NCBI RefSeq assembly: GCF_014696065.1
Contig: NZ_JACJPL010000031.1
Location: forward strand, 620,001-684,000
Origin: Leptolyngbya sp. FACHB-261
Lineage (GTDB): Bacteria > Cyanobacteriota > Cyanobacteriia > FACHB-261
Direction: 5' to 3'
Length of the DNA stretch: 64,000 nucleotides
Part shown: piece by piece, positions 24,069-32,578 of the stretch
Position numbering within the stretch: the stretch's first letter is position 1
Layout: each line of letters begins with the position of its first letter
Position numbers and translations under genes: made by a program
The notes under the pieces: model-generated
Database searches by the model: none
The model's input: only the letters and a program-made list of their open reading frames with translations
What the model was told of the DNA's origin: nothing

Positions 24069-26312
24069 TTAGGCGTTTGGCTCCTGTTGTATTGCATCGC
24101 GTAGGGATTTGAGATTTCTGCGATAGAGAACTGTACTGAGATGATCAACCCCTAATACCCGCTCAGCGATTTGCAATGCCTGCTTGTACAAAGGCTCTGC
24201 CTCACGGTAGTGACCTTGGGATTTGTAAAGCAATGCCAAATTGTTCAAGCTAATGGCCATATCTGGATGCTCATCGCCCAGCAGACGTTGTCTGAGTTTC
24301 AATGCCTGCACAAGCAAAGGCTCTGCTTCGCTGTAGCGGCATTGGAAGTAGTAGAGCAATGCCAGGTTGCTCAGGCTTTGCGCTACATCTGGATGCTCAT
24401 CGCCCAGCAGACGTTGTCTGAGTTTCAATGCCTCCTTATGCATGCCCTCCGCCTCGCTATAGCGATCTTGGGAAGAGTAGAGTGATGCCAGATTGTTCAG
24501 GCTACTGGCAACATCTGGATGCTCATTGCCCAGCAAGCGTTGTGCTAGTTCCAACGCCTGCTTGTACAAAGGCTCTGCCTCGCTATAGCGACCTTGGGAA
24601 TGGTAGAGCCCTGCCAAATTGTTCAGGTGACCAGCAACAATTGGATGCTCATTGCCCAGCAAGCGTTGTGCTAGTTCCAACGCCTGCTTGTACAAAGGCT
24701 CTGCCTCACTGTAGCAACCTTGAGATTCGTAGAGCCCTGCCAGATTGTTCAAGCTTGTGGCAGTATCTGGGTGCTCATTGCCTACCAAACGTTGGCTGAG
24801 TTCCAGTGCCTGCACAAGCAGAGGCTTTGCCTCACTGTAGCGACCTTGAAAGTAGTAGAGCGATGCCAGATTGTTCAGGCTAGTGGCAACAGCTAGATGC
24901 TCATCCCCTAGCAAGCGTTGGGTAAGTTCCAAGGCCTGCTTGTACAAAGCCTCTGCCTCACTGTAGCGACCTTGAGAATAGTAGAGCAATGCCAGATTGT
25001 TCAGGCTAGTGGCAACAGCTAGATGCTCATTACCAAAGCGGGTCTTGACAGCCGATAAACATTGCTCGTACCAGGGTTCTGCCAAGGTATAAAGTCCTTG
25101 GCCTTCGTAAAATTTGGCTGAAGCGGCAAAGGGCAAATACAGATCCTCATCGTTGAGAAATTGAGATAGCCCTTTGGCGGCCTCTGCAAGGTGAGGAACG
25201 GCATGAGATACCAATCGAAGCTGTTGACGAGTTGGCGAGTATGGAATTTGCTTGGCAATCACCACCATTGCTTGGCAAAAGGCTCGTTTTTGCTCGTCTG
25301 CCTGAGCTGATACTGCCATCTTCTCTTGCAGAAACTCGCGGATTAATTGATGCAGTTGATAGAACCCTTTGCCCTTTTCCTGGAGCAAATGCAGATTCAG
25401 CAGGCCATAGTCTCGGATTTCTTCTAGTTCCTCTAGGTCCATGTCTGGCCAGCACTGCTCTACTAGCGACCAGGAAATTGGAGCCAGAGCAAACAGGCTT
25501 AGCAAACAACCCAACTGTTTAGCGGTCTCATCCAACGCCTGCCAGCTCAGCTCAAAGGCTTCTTGCACTCCAAGCGGCGCAGTCATGTCATCTTCTGACT
25601 TGTGCTTTTTTAGCGAGAGATGCTCTAACCGTTTGTTCTCCAACCGCGTCAGCATCTCAGCCAGTGTCAGCTCAGTTTTCCGCTTCAGGTATCGCCCTAC
25701 CAGCTCCAAGCCCAGAGGCAAATAGCCCAACTGTTTGCAGAGATCTCTAGCAAGTTGGATCTCTTGTTGCAGTCGTTCCTCGCCGATCAGCGATTCCAGC
25801 AACTTCAGAGCCGCCTCCGGTTGCAATACATCCAGAGAAAGCTGTCCGATGGATGCCCCCAGATGTAACCGGGTCGTGAGCAGGATCTTAAAGCGGGAAG
25901 CTTCTGTGGGCAGGTAAGGCTTGACCTTCGCATAGTCCGTCACATCATCCAATACCAGCAGCACCTCACCCTCCGGCCAATGCTGCCAGCAGAAGCGCAC
26001 CTGAGTCTCAACATCCAGTTCCTCTGCCGGCTTTAGGTCGAGCATAGCTTTAGCAAACCGCACAATCTGAATGCCAATATCTCCCCCACTTCGAGCCGAG
26101 ACCCAACAAATCCCACCGGAGTAGCTTTGCTTCTGGGCTAGGGCGTATCGAATCGCCAACTCCGTCTTGCCCACACCGCCCATGCCTGCCACCGCTGCAA
26201 TTGCAACCCGGCGTTCCTCTTGCAAGAGCTGATGCAGACGATCTAACGCCTCCTCCCGCCCCACAAACTCACCCGCTCCACTCAGAGGAATGTTGTTTGG
26301 GACATTTGCCAA
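24069..26312 (-). CDS. STAND ATPase: NB-ARC domain with TPR repeats
   Basis: A 747-aa NLR-like protein. FVGREEALDRLHQLL is the entry motif; AGMGGVGKTELA is the P-loop (about residues 41-52), LLVLDDV is Walker B, and LGYLPLGLEL is the GxP motif, followed by a winged-helix region. Residues of about 395-735 hold eight kinesin-light-chain-type TPRs of 42 residues (LNNLALLYYSQGRYSEAE-like), highly alike at DNA level. The start given is TTG with AGGAT before it. The frame stays open upstream into the TIR gene in -1 relation, so it may also be reached by frameshifting from TIR. It probably senses a phage or stress ligand through the TPRs and activates TIR. Confidence 0.9.
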   Translation of the reverse strand: MANVPNNIPLSGAGEFVGREEALDRLHQLLQEERRVAIAAVAGMGGVGKTELAIRYALAQKQSYSGGICWVSARSGGDIGIQIVRFAKAMLDLKPAEELDVETQVRFCWQHWPEGEVLLVLDDVTDYAKVKPYLPTEASRFKILLTTRLHLGASIGQLSLDVLQPEAALKLLESLIGEERLQQEIQLARDLCKQLGYLPLGLELVGRYLKRKTELTLAEMLTRLENKRLEHLSLKKHKSEDDMTAPLGVQEAFELSWQALDETAKQLGCLLSLFALAPISWSLVEQCWPDMDLEELEEIRDYGLLNLHLLQEKGKGFYQLHQLIREFLQEKMAVSAQADEQKRAFCQAMVVIAKQIPYSPTRQQLRLVSHAVPHLAEAAKGLSQFLNDEDLYLPFAASAKFYEGQGLYTLAEPWYEQCLSAVKTRFGNEHLAVATSLNNLALLYYSQGRYSEAEALYKQALELTQRLLGDEHLAVATSLNNLASLYYFQGRYSEAKPLLVQALELSQRLVGNEHPDTATSLNNLAGLYESQGCYSEAEPLYKQALELAQRLLGNEHPIVAGHLNNLAGLYHSQGRYSEAEPLYKQALELAQRLLGNEHPDVASSLNNLASLYSSQDRYSEAEGMHKEALKLRQRLLGDEHPDVAQSLSNLALLYYFQCRYSEAEPLLVQALKLRQRLLGDEHPDMAISLNNLALLYKSQGHYREAEPLYKQALQIAERVLGVDHLSTVLYRRNLKSLRDAIQQEPNA
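24160..25050. repeat. 126-bp DNA repeats coding for the TPRs
   Basis: Seven to eight units of 126 bases encode the 42-residue TPRs. Segments such as TGCTCATTGCCCAGCAAGCG and TACAAAGGCTCTGCCTC recur almost unchanged, so the array is prone to recombination and copy-number change. Confidence 0.75.
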
Positions 26313-26356
26313 GTTATCCTGCCCCTCCGACGATTGGCCGTCAGCGGTCGAAGGGG

Positions 26357-26369
26357 CTACTGAGGGTTT
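26357..26369 (-). promoter_or_regulatory. Candidate -1 frameshift site at the end of the TIR gene
   Basis: The TIR codons GCA AAC CCT CAG TAG contain A_AAC_CCT, which fits the X_XXY_YYZ heptamer (26369-26363). Slipping one base back reads AAA CCC and enters the frame that continues without stops into the NB-ARC domain. No downstream pseudoknot was modelled. Confidence 0.4.
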
Positions 26370-27064
26370 GCTGCTGCTTCGATCTCCTCGCAGATTTTGA
26401 CTAGTTCTCTGTTCAAGTCTGGGGGACTGAGGCTGTCGAGAGGTTTAGACGGGTCATTCACTGCCTGGTAGCTATTGAGAGCCGTCTTCTTATACATAGA
26501 AGCGCTCACCGCCACCCACAAAATTGTGAGTCCCTCCTCCTCAGCCGCCTTCAACAGCGCTGGAAACTCCCGTTCGGCAATAAAGTCTGAATACAGGAAA
26601 TTAGAGCTAACCAGAAGCACAGCTACCTTTGCGCGAGCCAATGCCTGTTCAATTTCTACCTCCCACTTCGCCCCTTTTTTGATGCGAGTGTCATCCCACG
26701 GATCAATAGTCCCGTTCCGCACCATCGGCTTCAGCATCGTCTGAAGCTTCTTGAGCCATTCCGCATCCTCATGGCTGTAGCTCACAAAAACCTGGTCACG
26801 TACAGGCTCCGGCACCGGCTTCTTCCTTTCTAGGCATTCTTTTTCTGGTTGCACTGTTGACTGAGAGGGTATTGCCACCGGAGGCGTAGCTGTTGACGCT
26901 CGCAACCGTTGAATCTGTCTATTAGATTCGTCAATCTGTTCTTGAAGCTCAAATCGCTGACTCGCATTCGATGTCCTGGCTAGCTCCTGCTCCAAAAAAG
27001 CCAGCTTGCGCTGCCAAGTCTGAAGCGCACCGTTCGCCGAGTGATCAGCCCCATCTGAAGCCAT
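26357..27064 (-). CDS. TIR-domain protein with N-terminal coiled coil, partner of NB-ARC/TPR
   Basis: A 235-aa protein. Residues of about 15-60 form a coiled coil ([31 protein letters not shown]). The TIR domain (about residues 88-230) has [60 protein letters not shown], and [10 protein letters not shown] with the catalytic-type Glu. It ends 44 bases before the TTG of the NB-ARC gene on the same strand. Together they reconstruct the TIR-NB-ARC-TPR layout, here split by a -1 frame change. The A AAC CCT heptamer precedes its stop codon. Confidence 0.88.
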   Translation of the reverse strand: MASDGADHSANGALQTWQRKLAFLEQELARTSNASQRFELQEQIDESNRQIQRLRASTATPPVAIPSQSTVQPEKECLERKKPVPEPVRDQVFVSYSHEDAEWLKKLQTMLKPMVRNGTIDPWDDTRIKKGAKWEVEIEQALARAKVAVLLVSSNFLYSDFIAEREFPALLKAAEEEGLTILWVAVSASMYKKTALNSYQAVNDPSKPLDSLSPPDLNRELVKICEEIEAAANPQ

Positions 27065-27260
27065 TCAGAGAACCCCTTTAGCCCAGTTGCCACCCTAGCC
27101 TCAAGCAGGCCAAGTTAGCCGCCAGTATAGGCGCGCCCACCCCTGACCCGCCTAAATTTGTACTGGTCATAAACTCAAGCCCAAGGACCAGAAGCTAGCA
27201 AAACTCCATTTCGCCCCAAACTTGGGGGGGCTAGGGGGCATTCTCTCCAACCATCCCATC
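27065..27260. other. Upstream region of the TIR gene
   Basis: About 200 bases with the TIR promoter. The last 30 bases are G-rich on the plus strand (AAACTTGGGGGGGCTAGGGG). No gene. Confidence 0.4.
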
Positions 27261-27470
27261 ATCTAGTTTCAGCAGCCCCAAACTGAGCTTCATCGCGCTT
27301 GAGCCTAGTTTCACCATGCGCAAATCTAGTTTCATCGTGCTTGAGCCTAGTTTCACCCCGCTAAAACTTAGTTTCACCACGCGCAATTCTAGTTCAATCG
27401 CACTGAAATCTAGTTCAATCCAGATTTAGTTTAGTTTTACCGTGCTTACTTTTAGTTCAAGCGTAATTTT
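27261..27470. repeat. 21-nt tandem repeat array 2 (10 units)
   Basis: Ten successive 21-base units align from 27261 without indels. Most begin with TCTAGTTTCA or CCTAGTTTCA, and the second half of each unit varies. On the minus strand part of the array reads as heptads such as SSTMKLD and LRMVKLG, open for about 60 codons but lacking a good start. The sequence differs from arrays 1 and 3; only the period is shared. Confidence 0.9.
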
Positions 27471-27631
27471 TGGGAACGCTAGACCCTTATCCCTAACTTG
27501 CAGCAACCACGCCCATAAACTGCTAGAGCCAACAACGACCCCAGCAAAACCACGCAAAAGAAAAACTCAACATCAAAAAAAGGCATCCACTTTTCCTAAA
27601 TTTTTCAGGAGACTGTTGCCCTGCTAACCGT

Positions 27632-27823
27632 TTAATTTACATTTATAAATTCGAGTCCCAAACACTCATTAAAGAGGTTCAAAGGCTCATTCACGAGCAT
27701 TAGAGCCTCATTCACGAGTCTCAAACACTCATTCACAAGACCCAGAGCCTCTGCTTTACCCACCCTTAACTCCCAGCTAAACCTAAATGTATTATTTCTT
27801 ACCTTCTTAAAGAGACTTTGCAA
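27632..27823 (-). CDS. Possible 63-aa heptad-repeat peptide encoded by array 3
   Basis: The frame begins with TTG and reads into five heptads (EALGLVN, ECLRLVN, EALMLVN, EPLNLFN, ECLGLEF). The Leu/Val spacing would form an amphipathic helix or coiled coil. There is no recognisable ribosome-binding site, so expression is doubtful. Confidence 0.25.
   Translation of the reverse strand: MQSLFKKVRNNTFRFSWELRVGKAEALGLVNECLRLVNEALMLVNEPLNLFNECLGLEFINVN
27653..27757. repeat. 21-nt tandem repeat array 3 (5 units)
   Basis: Five units of 21 bases, most with CTCATTCAC at the end. It lies 180 bases right of array 2 and upstream of the glycine-zipper gene. On the minus strand it encodes NE(A/C)L-x-LV heptads. 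Confidence 0.85.
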
Positions 27824-27921
27824 TTAGCTTTACCCAGCTCCTACCACAGACAGACGGACACCTCAGCCAAACCCCATTAGGCTCTAAGAGCTGTGATAGA
27901 TGCTACAAGGGAGTACGCTTC

Positions 27922-28446
27922 ATGAGCGACAACATCAAGAAAGACCACGATTCCGATGCTAATCCCGACCCCATCACCGGGCAACCCGGCTCCCATCCAG
28001 TCGGCACAGGCGTAGGCGCTGCCGGGGCTGGCACAATCGGGACCGTGATTGGCGGTGCCCTTGGTGGCCCAGTTGGCGCAGTCGTCGGCGCAGCAGTTGG
28101 CGCCGTAGCCGGTGGCTTAGCAGGTAAGAACGTCGCCGAGCAGATCGACCCTAGCGTCGAAGATAACTACTGGCGCCAGAACTACGCCACTCGCCCCTAC
28201 GTCCAACCAGACCACAGCTACGAAGACTATCAACCCGGCTATCGCACCGGCTACGAAGGCTACGGTCGCTACGCTGGAAGCGGCCGCACCTACGACGAAG
28301 TCGAGCCCTATCTCCAGAGCGACTACGAAACCAACCACGGCGGCAAAGCAAAACTGGGTTGGGACAAAACTAAGCATGCTGCTCGCGATGCCTGGGACCG
28401 CGTTGAGCGTGCAATCCCCGGCGACGCCGACAGAGACGGACTCTAA
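27922..28446 (+). CDS. Glycine-zipper domain protein
   Basis: A 174-aa protein. Residues of about 30-72 are a Gly/Ala-rich hydrophobic zipper (GTGVGAAGAGTIGTVIGGALGG, then VGAVVGAAVGAVAGGLAG) like those of stress-induced membrane-associating proteins. The rest is acidic and Tyr-rich (SYEDYQPGYRTGYEGYGRY). GGGAG precedes the ATG. It is convergent with the low-temperature-type stress gene; both are typical stress-response products in cyanobacteria. The exact function is unknown. Confidence 0.75.
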   Translation: MSDNIKKDHDSDANPDPITGQPGSHPVGTGVGAAGAGTIGTVIGGALGGPVGAVVGAAVGAVAGGLAGKNVAEQIDPSVEDNYWRQNYATRPYVQPDHSYEDYQPGYRTGYEGYGRYAGSGRTYDEVEPYLQSDYETNHGGKAKLGWDKTKHAARDAWDRVERAIPGDADRDGL

Positions 28447-28507
28447 ATAGAGATTAGGTTTCTCTTGCAGATTGGGACCGACGATAAGACCAGTTAGATG
28501 ACGCAAA

Positions 28508-28536
28508 GGCGGCTCAACGAGTACAGTTGAGCCGCC
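28508..28536. terminator. Hairpin between convergent stress genes
   Basis: GGCGGCTCAAC (28508-28518) and GTTGAGCCGCC (28526-28536) form a perfect 11-bp stem with a 7-nt loop, 61 bases after the glycine-zipper stop. It probably ends transcription of that gene. Confidence 0.7.
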
Positions 28537-28633
28537 TCCAATCCAGAAGCGCCTAAGGCAAACGGATCAATTCAGCCTTAATTTTTAGCCAATTTTAGCC
28601 AAATTCCTACCTAACAGGCCTGACAGGAATCGC

Positions 28634-29182
28634 TTAAGCTCCTGCATAAATCGCCCACTCTTCAATGCCGCGATTCTTTAAGCTCGATTCAGCTTGACGA
28701 ACCTGCTCATCCGGCCCTTCGATCAGAACCAAATAATCGCCCCGATGCAGACGGTTGCTATAAACCAGCGCCCGTTCTTGTGGCATACCCGTATCGGTTA
28801 AGGCATGAATCAAACGATCAGCCGTTGAGGCTTCAATCGCCGAACCCGTGACCGTTGCCACTAGGGCCGCCGCTAGACTACCCGCCGCCAGCACCGGCCC
28901 CACACCCGGAAGCGCCAGACTGCTCAGGCCCACCAGCGTTGTGCCCCAAGCGCTAGCCGTCGCCACATCTTCAGACAACCCTCTCTGAGTCTCCACCGAC
29001 TCATCGCCGACTCGCTCACTCGTCTGAGCGCCGCCCACCGACTCAACCTGTTCGGCCTCCTTGCCGATCACAGAAACCTTATCCATCGGGAAATTAGCAG
29101 CATTCAATTCATTGAGCGCCTGCTCGACAGCTTCGCGATTGTCAAATATGCCAGCGGCGCGGCTTTGTTGAGTTACAGCCAT
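28634..29182 (-). CDS. General stress / low-temperature-induced protein, YflT-like
   Basis: A 182-aa protein. The N-terminal part (RAAGIFDNREAVEQALNELNAANFPMDKVSVIGKEAE) is the YflT/DUF1269-like domain of bacterial general stress proteins and of cyanobacterial low-temperature-induced proteins. A Gly/Ala-rich hydrophobic hinge (residues of about 83-118) and a C-terminal domain that repeats the fold (GDYLVLIEGPDEQVRQAESSLKNRGI) follow. AAGGAG is well placed. The role is probably protective; no enzyme motif is seen. Confidence 0.8.
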   Translation of the reverse strand: MAVTQQSRAAGIFDNREAVEQALNELNAANFPMDKVSVIGKEAEQVESVGGAQTSERVGDESVETQRGLSEDVATASAWGTTLVGLSSLALPGVGPVLAAGSLAAALVATVTGSAIEASTADRLIHALTDTGMPQERALVYSNRLHRGDYLVLIEGPDEQVRQAESSLKNRGIEEWAIYAGA

Positions 29183-29474
29183 TGTTTTAACTCCTTCAAA
29201 ATGTGCAGTGAATGGGTAGTTCTAAGTGAGGCCAGCTAGGTGAGACAAGTTAGATGAAACAAGCTAAGAAAAGTAGCTTTGGCTACGGTTCTCCTAGTGT
29301 GTAAAATCCACCCCATTCGCTCCAACACCTTGAGGAAGACTTCAGTCGCCAGAAATTCAAGCGAAATTCAAGCGAGACTCAAGCAGAGATCCAAACCAGC
29401 TAGCTATAAGTGCAAGCCCCTATCCCTGGCACGCATCGAGGGAACTCTAGGCAAGTCGTCTCTGCCATCCCCTC
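29183..29474. other. Intergenic stretch
   Basis: Close to 300 bases between two divergent genes. Small repeats of CAAGCGAAATTCAAGCGA and AGACTCAAGCAGAG occur near 29357-29392. No gene was recognised. Confidence 0.35.
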
Positions 29475-29750
29475 ATGGAAGAATTCTTTCTCTTCAACCC
29501 CAACGATCCAGATGACATCGCCTCCTGGGTACAGGGACGCCGCCAGCTGATAGACCGGTTAGAAGAGCTGGAATGGGAAGCAGGCGTGCATTTTGCCCTC
29601 TACCCAGACGGACGCTTGGGCTTCTGCGAAGAACTGATTTTGTCGCTGCACGAAGAAGTGCCCGTGCAGACTGGCCACTTGATCGGTGCCGATCTAGTTT
29701 TCCGCGCAGCCGAACTGGACGAGAAAGCGCTAGAACACGAAGCTGACTAG
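29475..29750 (+). CDS. 91-aa acidic conserved-hypothetical protein
   Basis: Not assigned. It is an acidic protein (many Glu and Asp) starting MEEFFLFNPNDPDDIASWVQGRRQLIDRLEELEW and ending in ELDEKALEHEAD. Small acidic proteins of this look are found in cyanobacterial genomes without known function. It converges with argJ. Confidence 0.65.
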   Translation: MEEFFLFNPNDPDDIASWVQGRRQLIDRLEELEWEAGVHFALYPDGRLGFCEELILSLHEEVPVQTGHLIGADLVFRAAELDEKALEHEAD

Positions 29751-29781
29751 GGCCGTTGGTCGGTCTTGAGCTGTTTCTGTC

Positions 29782-31023
29782 TCAAGTCGTGTACTCGGCG
29801 TTGATTTTGACGTAGTCGTAGCTGAGGTCGCAGCCCCAAGCGGTGCCGTTGCCCGGACCATCACCTAGGCTGACGCTGATCACCACATCTTTCTGCTTCA
29901 GGTAATTGCTGGCACTGGCGCGGTCAAAAGGCAACGGCGTTCCCGCTTCCATCATTAGGAAGTCGCCCAGTTTCACCTGGAGTTGGCTGGGGTCGAAGGC
30001 AACTCCAGCTCGACCAGCCGCCGCGGCAATCCGACCCCAGTTGGGGTCGCGACCAAACACCGCTGACTTAACTAGAGAAGATCCAGCAATCGTGCGGGCT
30101 ACCTGACGAGCCGCGGCTTCATCTGTCGCCCCGCTCACCTGGATTTCTAACAGACAGGTTGCGCCTTCGCCATCGCGAGCAATCGCCTTGGCCAGATCCA
30201 CACAGGCGGCAGTCAGCATCTCCTGCAACTGCTGGGCATGGGGGCTGTTTTCATCGGTGATTGCTGGCGTACGGGACAGACCATTGGCCAGGGCCAGCAC
30301 AGTGTCGTTGGTGCTGGTGTCGCCGTCTACCGTGATTTGATTGAAGCTTTGATCCACAGCTTTGACCAGCATCTGCTGCCACAGGCTCGGCGTCACCGCA
30401 GCATCGCAAGTAATAAAGGCCAGCATCGTTGCCATGTTGGGATGGATCATGCCGGAGCCTTTGGTCATGCCGCCGACGCGCACCGGACGACTATCAACCA
30501 TTGCTTCTAGAGCCACGGTCTTGGGCACTAAGTCAGTGGTCATAATCGCGCGTGCCGCCTCTGCTGCGGCCACTTCAAGATCCTTGTTGGGATCCATCGC
30601 CTCAGCCACCAGCCGAGGAATTGCCGCTTTTAGCGGTTCCATTTTGATGCGCTGGCCAATCACCCCCGTCGAAGCTAGCAGAATTTGTTCTGGTGGCACT
30701 GAGAGTGCCTGTCCCAGCACTTGGGCGCATTCCAGCGCATCGGTCATGCCCTGAGCACCAGTACAGGCATTGGCTTGACCAGCGTTAATTAAGATGGCGC
30801 GAGCAGCCGGTTTTTCCTGAAGGCGTTGCTGGCAGTAGTCCACCGGCGCTGCACGCACTTGCACCTGCGTGAACACACCAGCCGCAATCGCTGACTCTTC
30901 CGACACAATCAGGGTCAGGTCAGGGGCACCAGAGGGCTTCAAACCTGCAACAATCCCAGCAGCTCGGTAGCCTCGGGGAGCGGTTACGCCGCCGGAAATT
31001 ACCTGCCAGTCCTGTGTCGTCAT
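29782..31023 (-). CDS. argJ: Bifunctional glutamate N-acetyltransferase / amino-acid acetyltransferase
   Basis: A 413-aa ornithine acetyltransferase. The autocleavage site lies in IHPNMATMLAFI (between Ala and the nucleophilic Thr, near residue 195). Other blocks are ASTGVIGQ, TDLVPK, FNQITVDGDTSTNDT, RDGEGATCLLE and GRDPNWGRIAAAAGRAG. It recycles the acetyl group from N-acetylornithine to glutamate in cyclic arginine synthesis. I give the ATG at 31023; a GTG at 31032 is in frame. Its substrate N-acetyl-L-glutamate would also be the product of the dgcA/dgcN pair at 33304-35386. Confidence 0.95.
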   Translation of the reverse strand: MTTQDWQVISGGVTAPRGYRAAGIVAGLKPSGAPDLTLIVSEESAIAAGVFTQVQVRAAPVDYCQQRLQEKPAARAILINAGQANACTGAQGMTDALECAQVLGQALSVPPEQILLASTGVIGQRIKMEPLKAAIPRLVAEAMDPNKDLEVAAAEAARAIMTTDLVPKTVALEAMVDSRPVRVGGMTKGSGMIHPNMATMLAFITCDAAVTPSLWQQMLVKAVDQSFNQITVDGDTSTNDTVLALANGLSRTPAITDENSPHAQQLQEMLTAACVDLAKAIARDGEGATCLLEIQVSGATDEAAARQVARTIAGSSLVKSAVFGRDPNWGRIAAAAGRAGVAFDPSQLQVKLGDFLMMEAGTPLPFDRASASNYLKQKDVVISVSLGDGPGNGTAWGCDLSYDYVKINAEYTT

Positions 31024-31113
31024 CTCGCTCACACCCCTTGCGAAAACCTGACCCTGATTTTACTCTTGTGACCCTTGCCTGAACTGTCGTTCTGAACCCC
31101 GTGCCAGGTCGCT

Positions 31114-32166
31114 TTATGCTATCGGCTCCAACATGCGGAAGCGATTGTTAGCGACTAGATAACGACGGCCCAAAACTTCGTCAGGGGCACGGTTGCGCAG
31201 GACTTGCCGCATGTCCGCCGCGATCCGAGGCACATTTAGGAAATAGCCATGCTCTGAGGGTTCAGCGAAACGGGCCACAACTCTTGTGCAATCGATGAGG
31301 GCAACGTTGCGAGGCACCTGCTGCGGGTGGATGGGACCATCATTGCCCAGCCGCGTGGGATTGCCCTTGAGCGTATCGCTAGCCCATAGCGCCAAATCGC
31401 CATTGTTGAAATAGACACTGGTGCGTCGGCTTAGGCGGGGCAGAGAGAGCAACTTGTGCTCGAATTCAAAGGCATCATCATCTTCATCGGCTGCCATCAT
31501 CAACACTTGGTCAAATAGCCTGGGCAACTGTTCGCCCACCTGCCGTTTGAGTTCCTGCAAAGCATTGCGCAGAACATAAGCGCCCATACTGTGGGTAAGC
31601 AGATGCAAGCTCTGTTTACACTGCTGTTCAGGCGGCACTTGATTAATGAAATCGGCAACCTTGAGCAGACCCCGTGCAAAAGCAGACCCCGAAGCAGCCG
31701 CATCTAAGCGGTCATTTTTGTAGGCGACAATATCGCGGGATTGAGTTTTGCTCAGCAGTAGCGCCCCATCCGAAGGCCAGGAGAACAACACCATGTTCAA
31801 CTTAATGGGGTCGTTGGGCGCGAGTGGATCGGCAGCAGTCAAAATTTGCTTGAGTTGAGCCGCTGCGGTTAAAGCACTTTTGAAGGACGTATTAAAGCCA
31901 TGAATAAAGATCATGGTGTCCTTGGCGTTCTGGAACATCTCACGCCGGACGCGATCGAAGACGGCTTGGCTACCCAAAACGGGCGGCGTTACTGAGAAGT
32001 TTTCGGGGGCAACGGCGATTTGATACTGGTCGAAGTTAGGCCCGGTTACTTGTGCTTGCCCAAAACGCAAGTTGGCTAAACCATCACTGCTAAACTCACT
32101 ATCAAAATCATCAGGATTGGTGGGCCGATTGGGACGTCGATTGGTCGCAAAATAGATTGTCGTCAT
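31114..32166 (-). CDS. DUF900 alpha/beta hydrolase
   Basis: A 350-aa protein starting MTTIYFATNRRP, typical for DUF900. The hydrolase strand IFIHGFNTSF (near residue 95) provides the oxyanion region, and THSMGAYVLRN (near residue 190) is the nucleophile elbow G-x-S-x-G. A catalytic Asp region (VLMMAADEDDDAF) and a His near EPSEHGYF follow. It is probably an esterase or lipase of unknown substrate. It is separated by 413 bases from the next, divergent gene. Confidence 0.85.
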   Translation of the reverse strand: MTTIYFATNRRPNRPTNPDDFDSEFSSDGLANLRFGQAQVTGPNFDQYQIAVAPENFSVTPPVLGSQAVFDRVRREMFQNAKDTMIFIHGFNTSFKSALTAAAQLKQILTAADPLAPNDPIKLNMVLFSWPSDGALLLSKTQSRDIVAYKNDRLDAAASGSAFARGLLKVADFINQVPPEQQCKQSLHLLTHSMGAYVLRNALQELKRQVGEQLPRLFDQVLMMAADEDDDAFEFEHKLLSLPRLSRRTSVYFNNGDLALWASDTLKGNPTRLGNDGPIHPQQVPRNVALIDCTRVVARFAEPSEHGYFLNVPRIAADMRQVLRNRAPDEVLGRRYLVANNRFRMLEPIA

Positions 32167-32578
32167 TGCTTAATCTCTATGCCTTTGCAAGCATCTGTGC
32201 CCACTCTCTTCTTTGTCAAGTTCTGAGTCTCCGGAACCAGTTGAGTTAGCGATAAACTCGGCTTGCTTTGCCTTGCTTTAATACATCAATATATCTTTCA
32301 ATACATCTTTAATAGTTCAGTTCAAGCCTTTGCCACGCCTAAACTGAAAGCTCTACTCGTTAATTCTCTTGACTGTTTGGAAGTAGACCATAATCCAGTT
32401 TAGTTGCTGAGGGACAAACGAAATCTTAATATTTCTAATCGCAACTTAACTGTCTTGATGGCCTTCTGGATTGCGTTGGCTTCAAGTCTTAGGGCTGTAA
32501 TCCTTAGCACTGTAATATTTATCACTTAGGCATTGCTTCAAGCAGACAACTTATCGCTTTTGCAGTCTAAGCGTATGA
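32167..32578. other. Divergent intergenic region
   Basis: The 412 bases are AT-rich; CAATATATCTTTCAATACATC forms short repeats near 32288-32310. No gene or clear operator was recognised. Confidence 0.4.

Noticed and set aside
24160-25050. Intergenic repeat element
   Set aside because: The 126-base units are fully coding TPRs of the NB-ARC protein.
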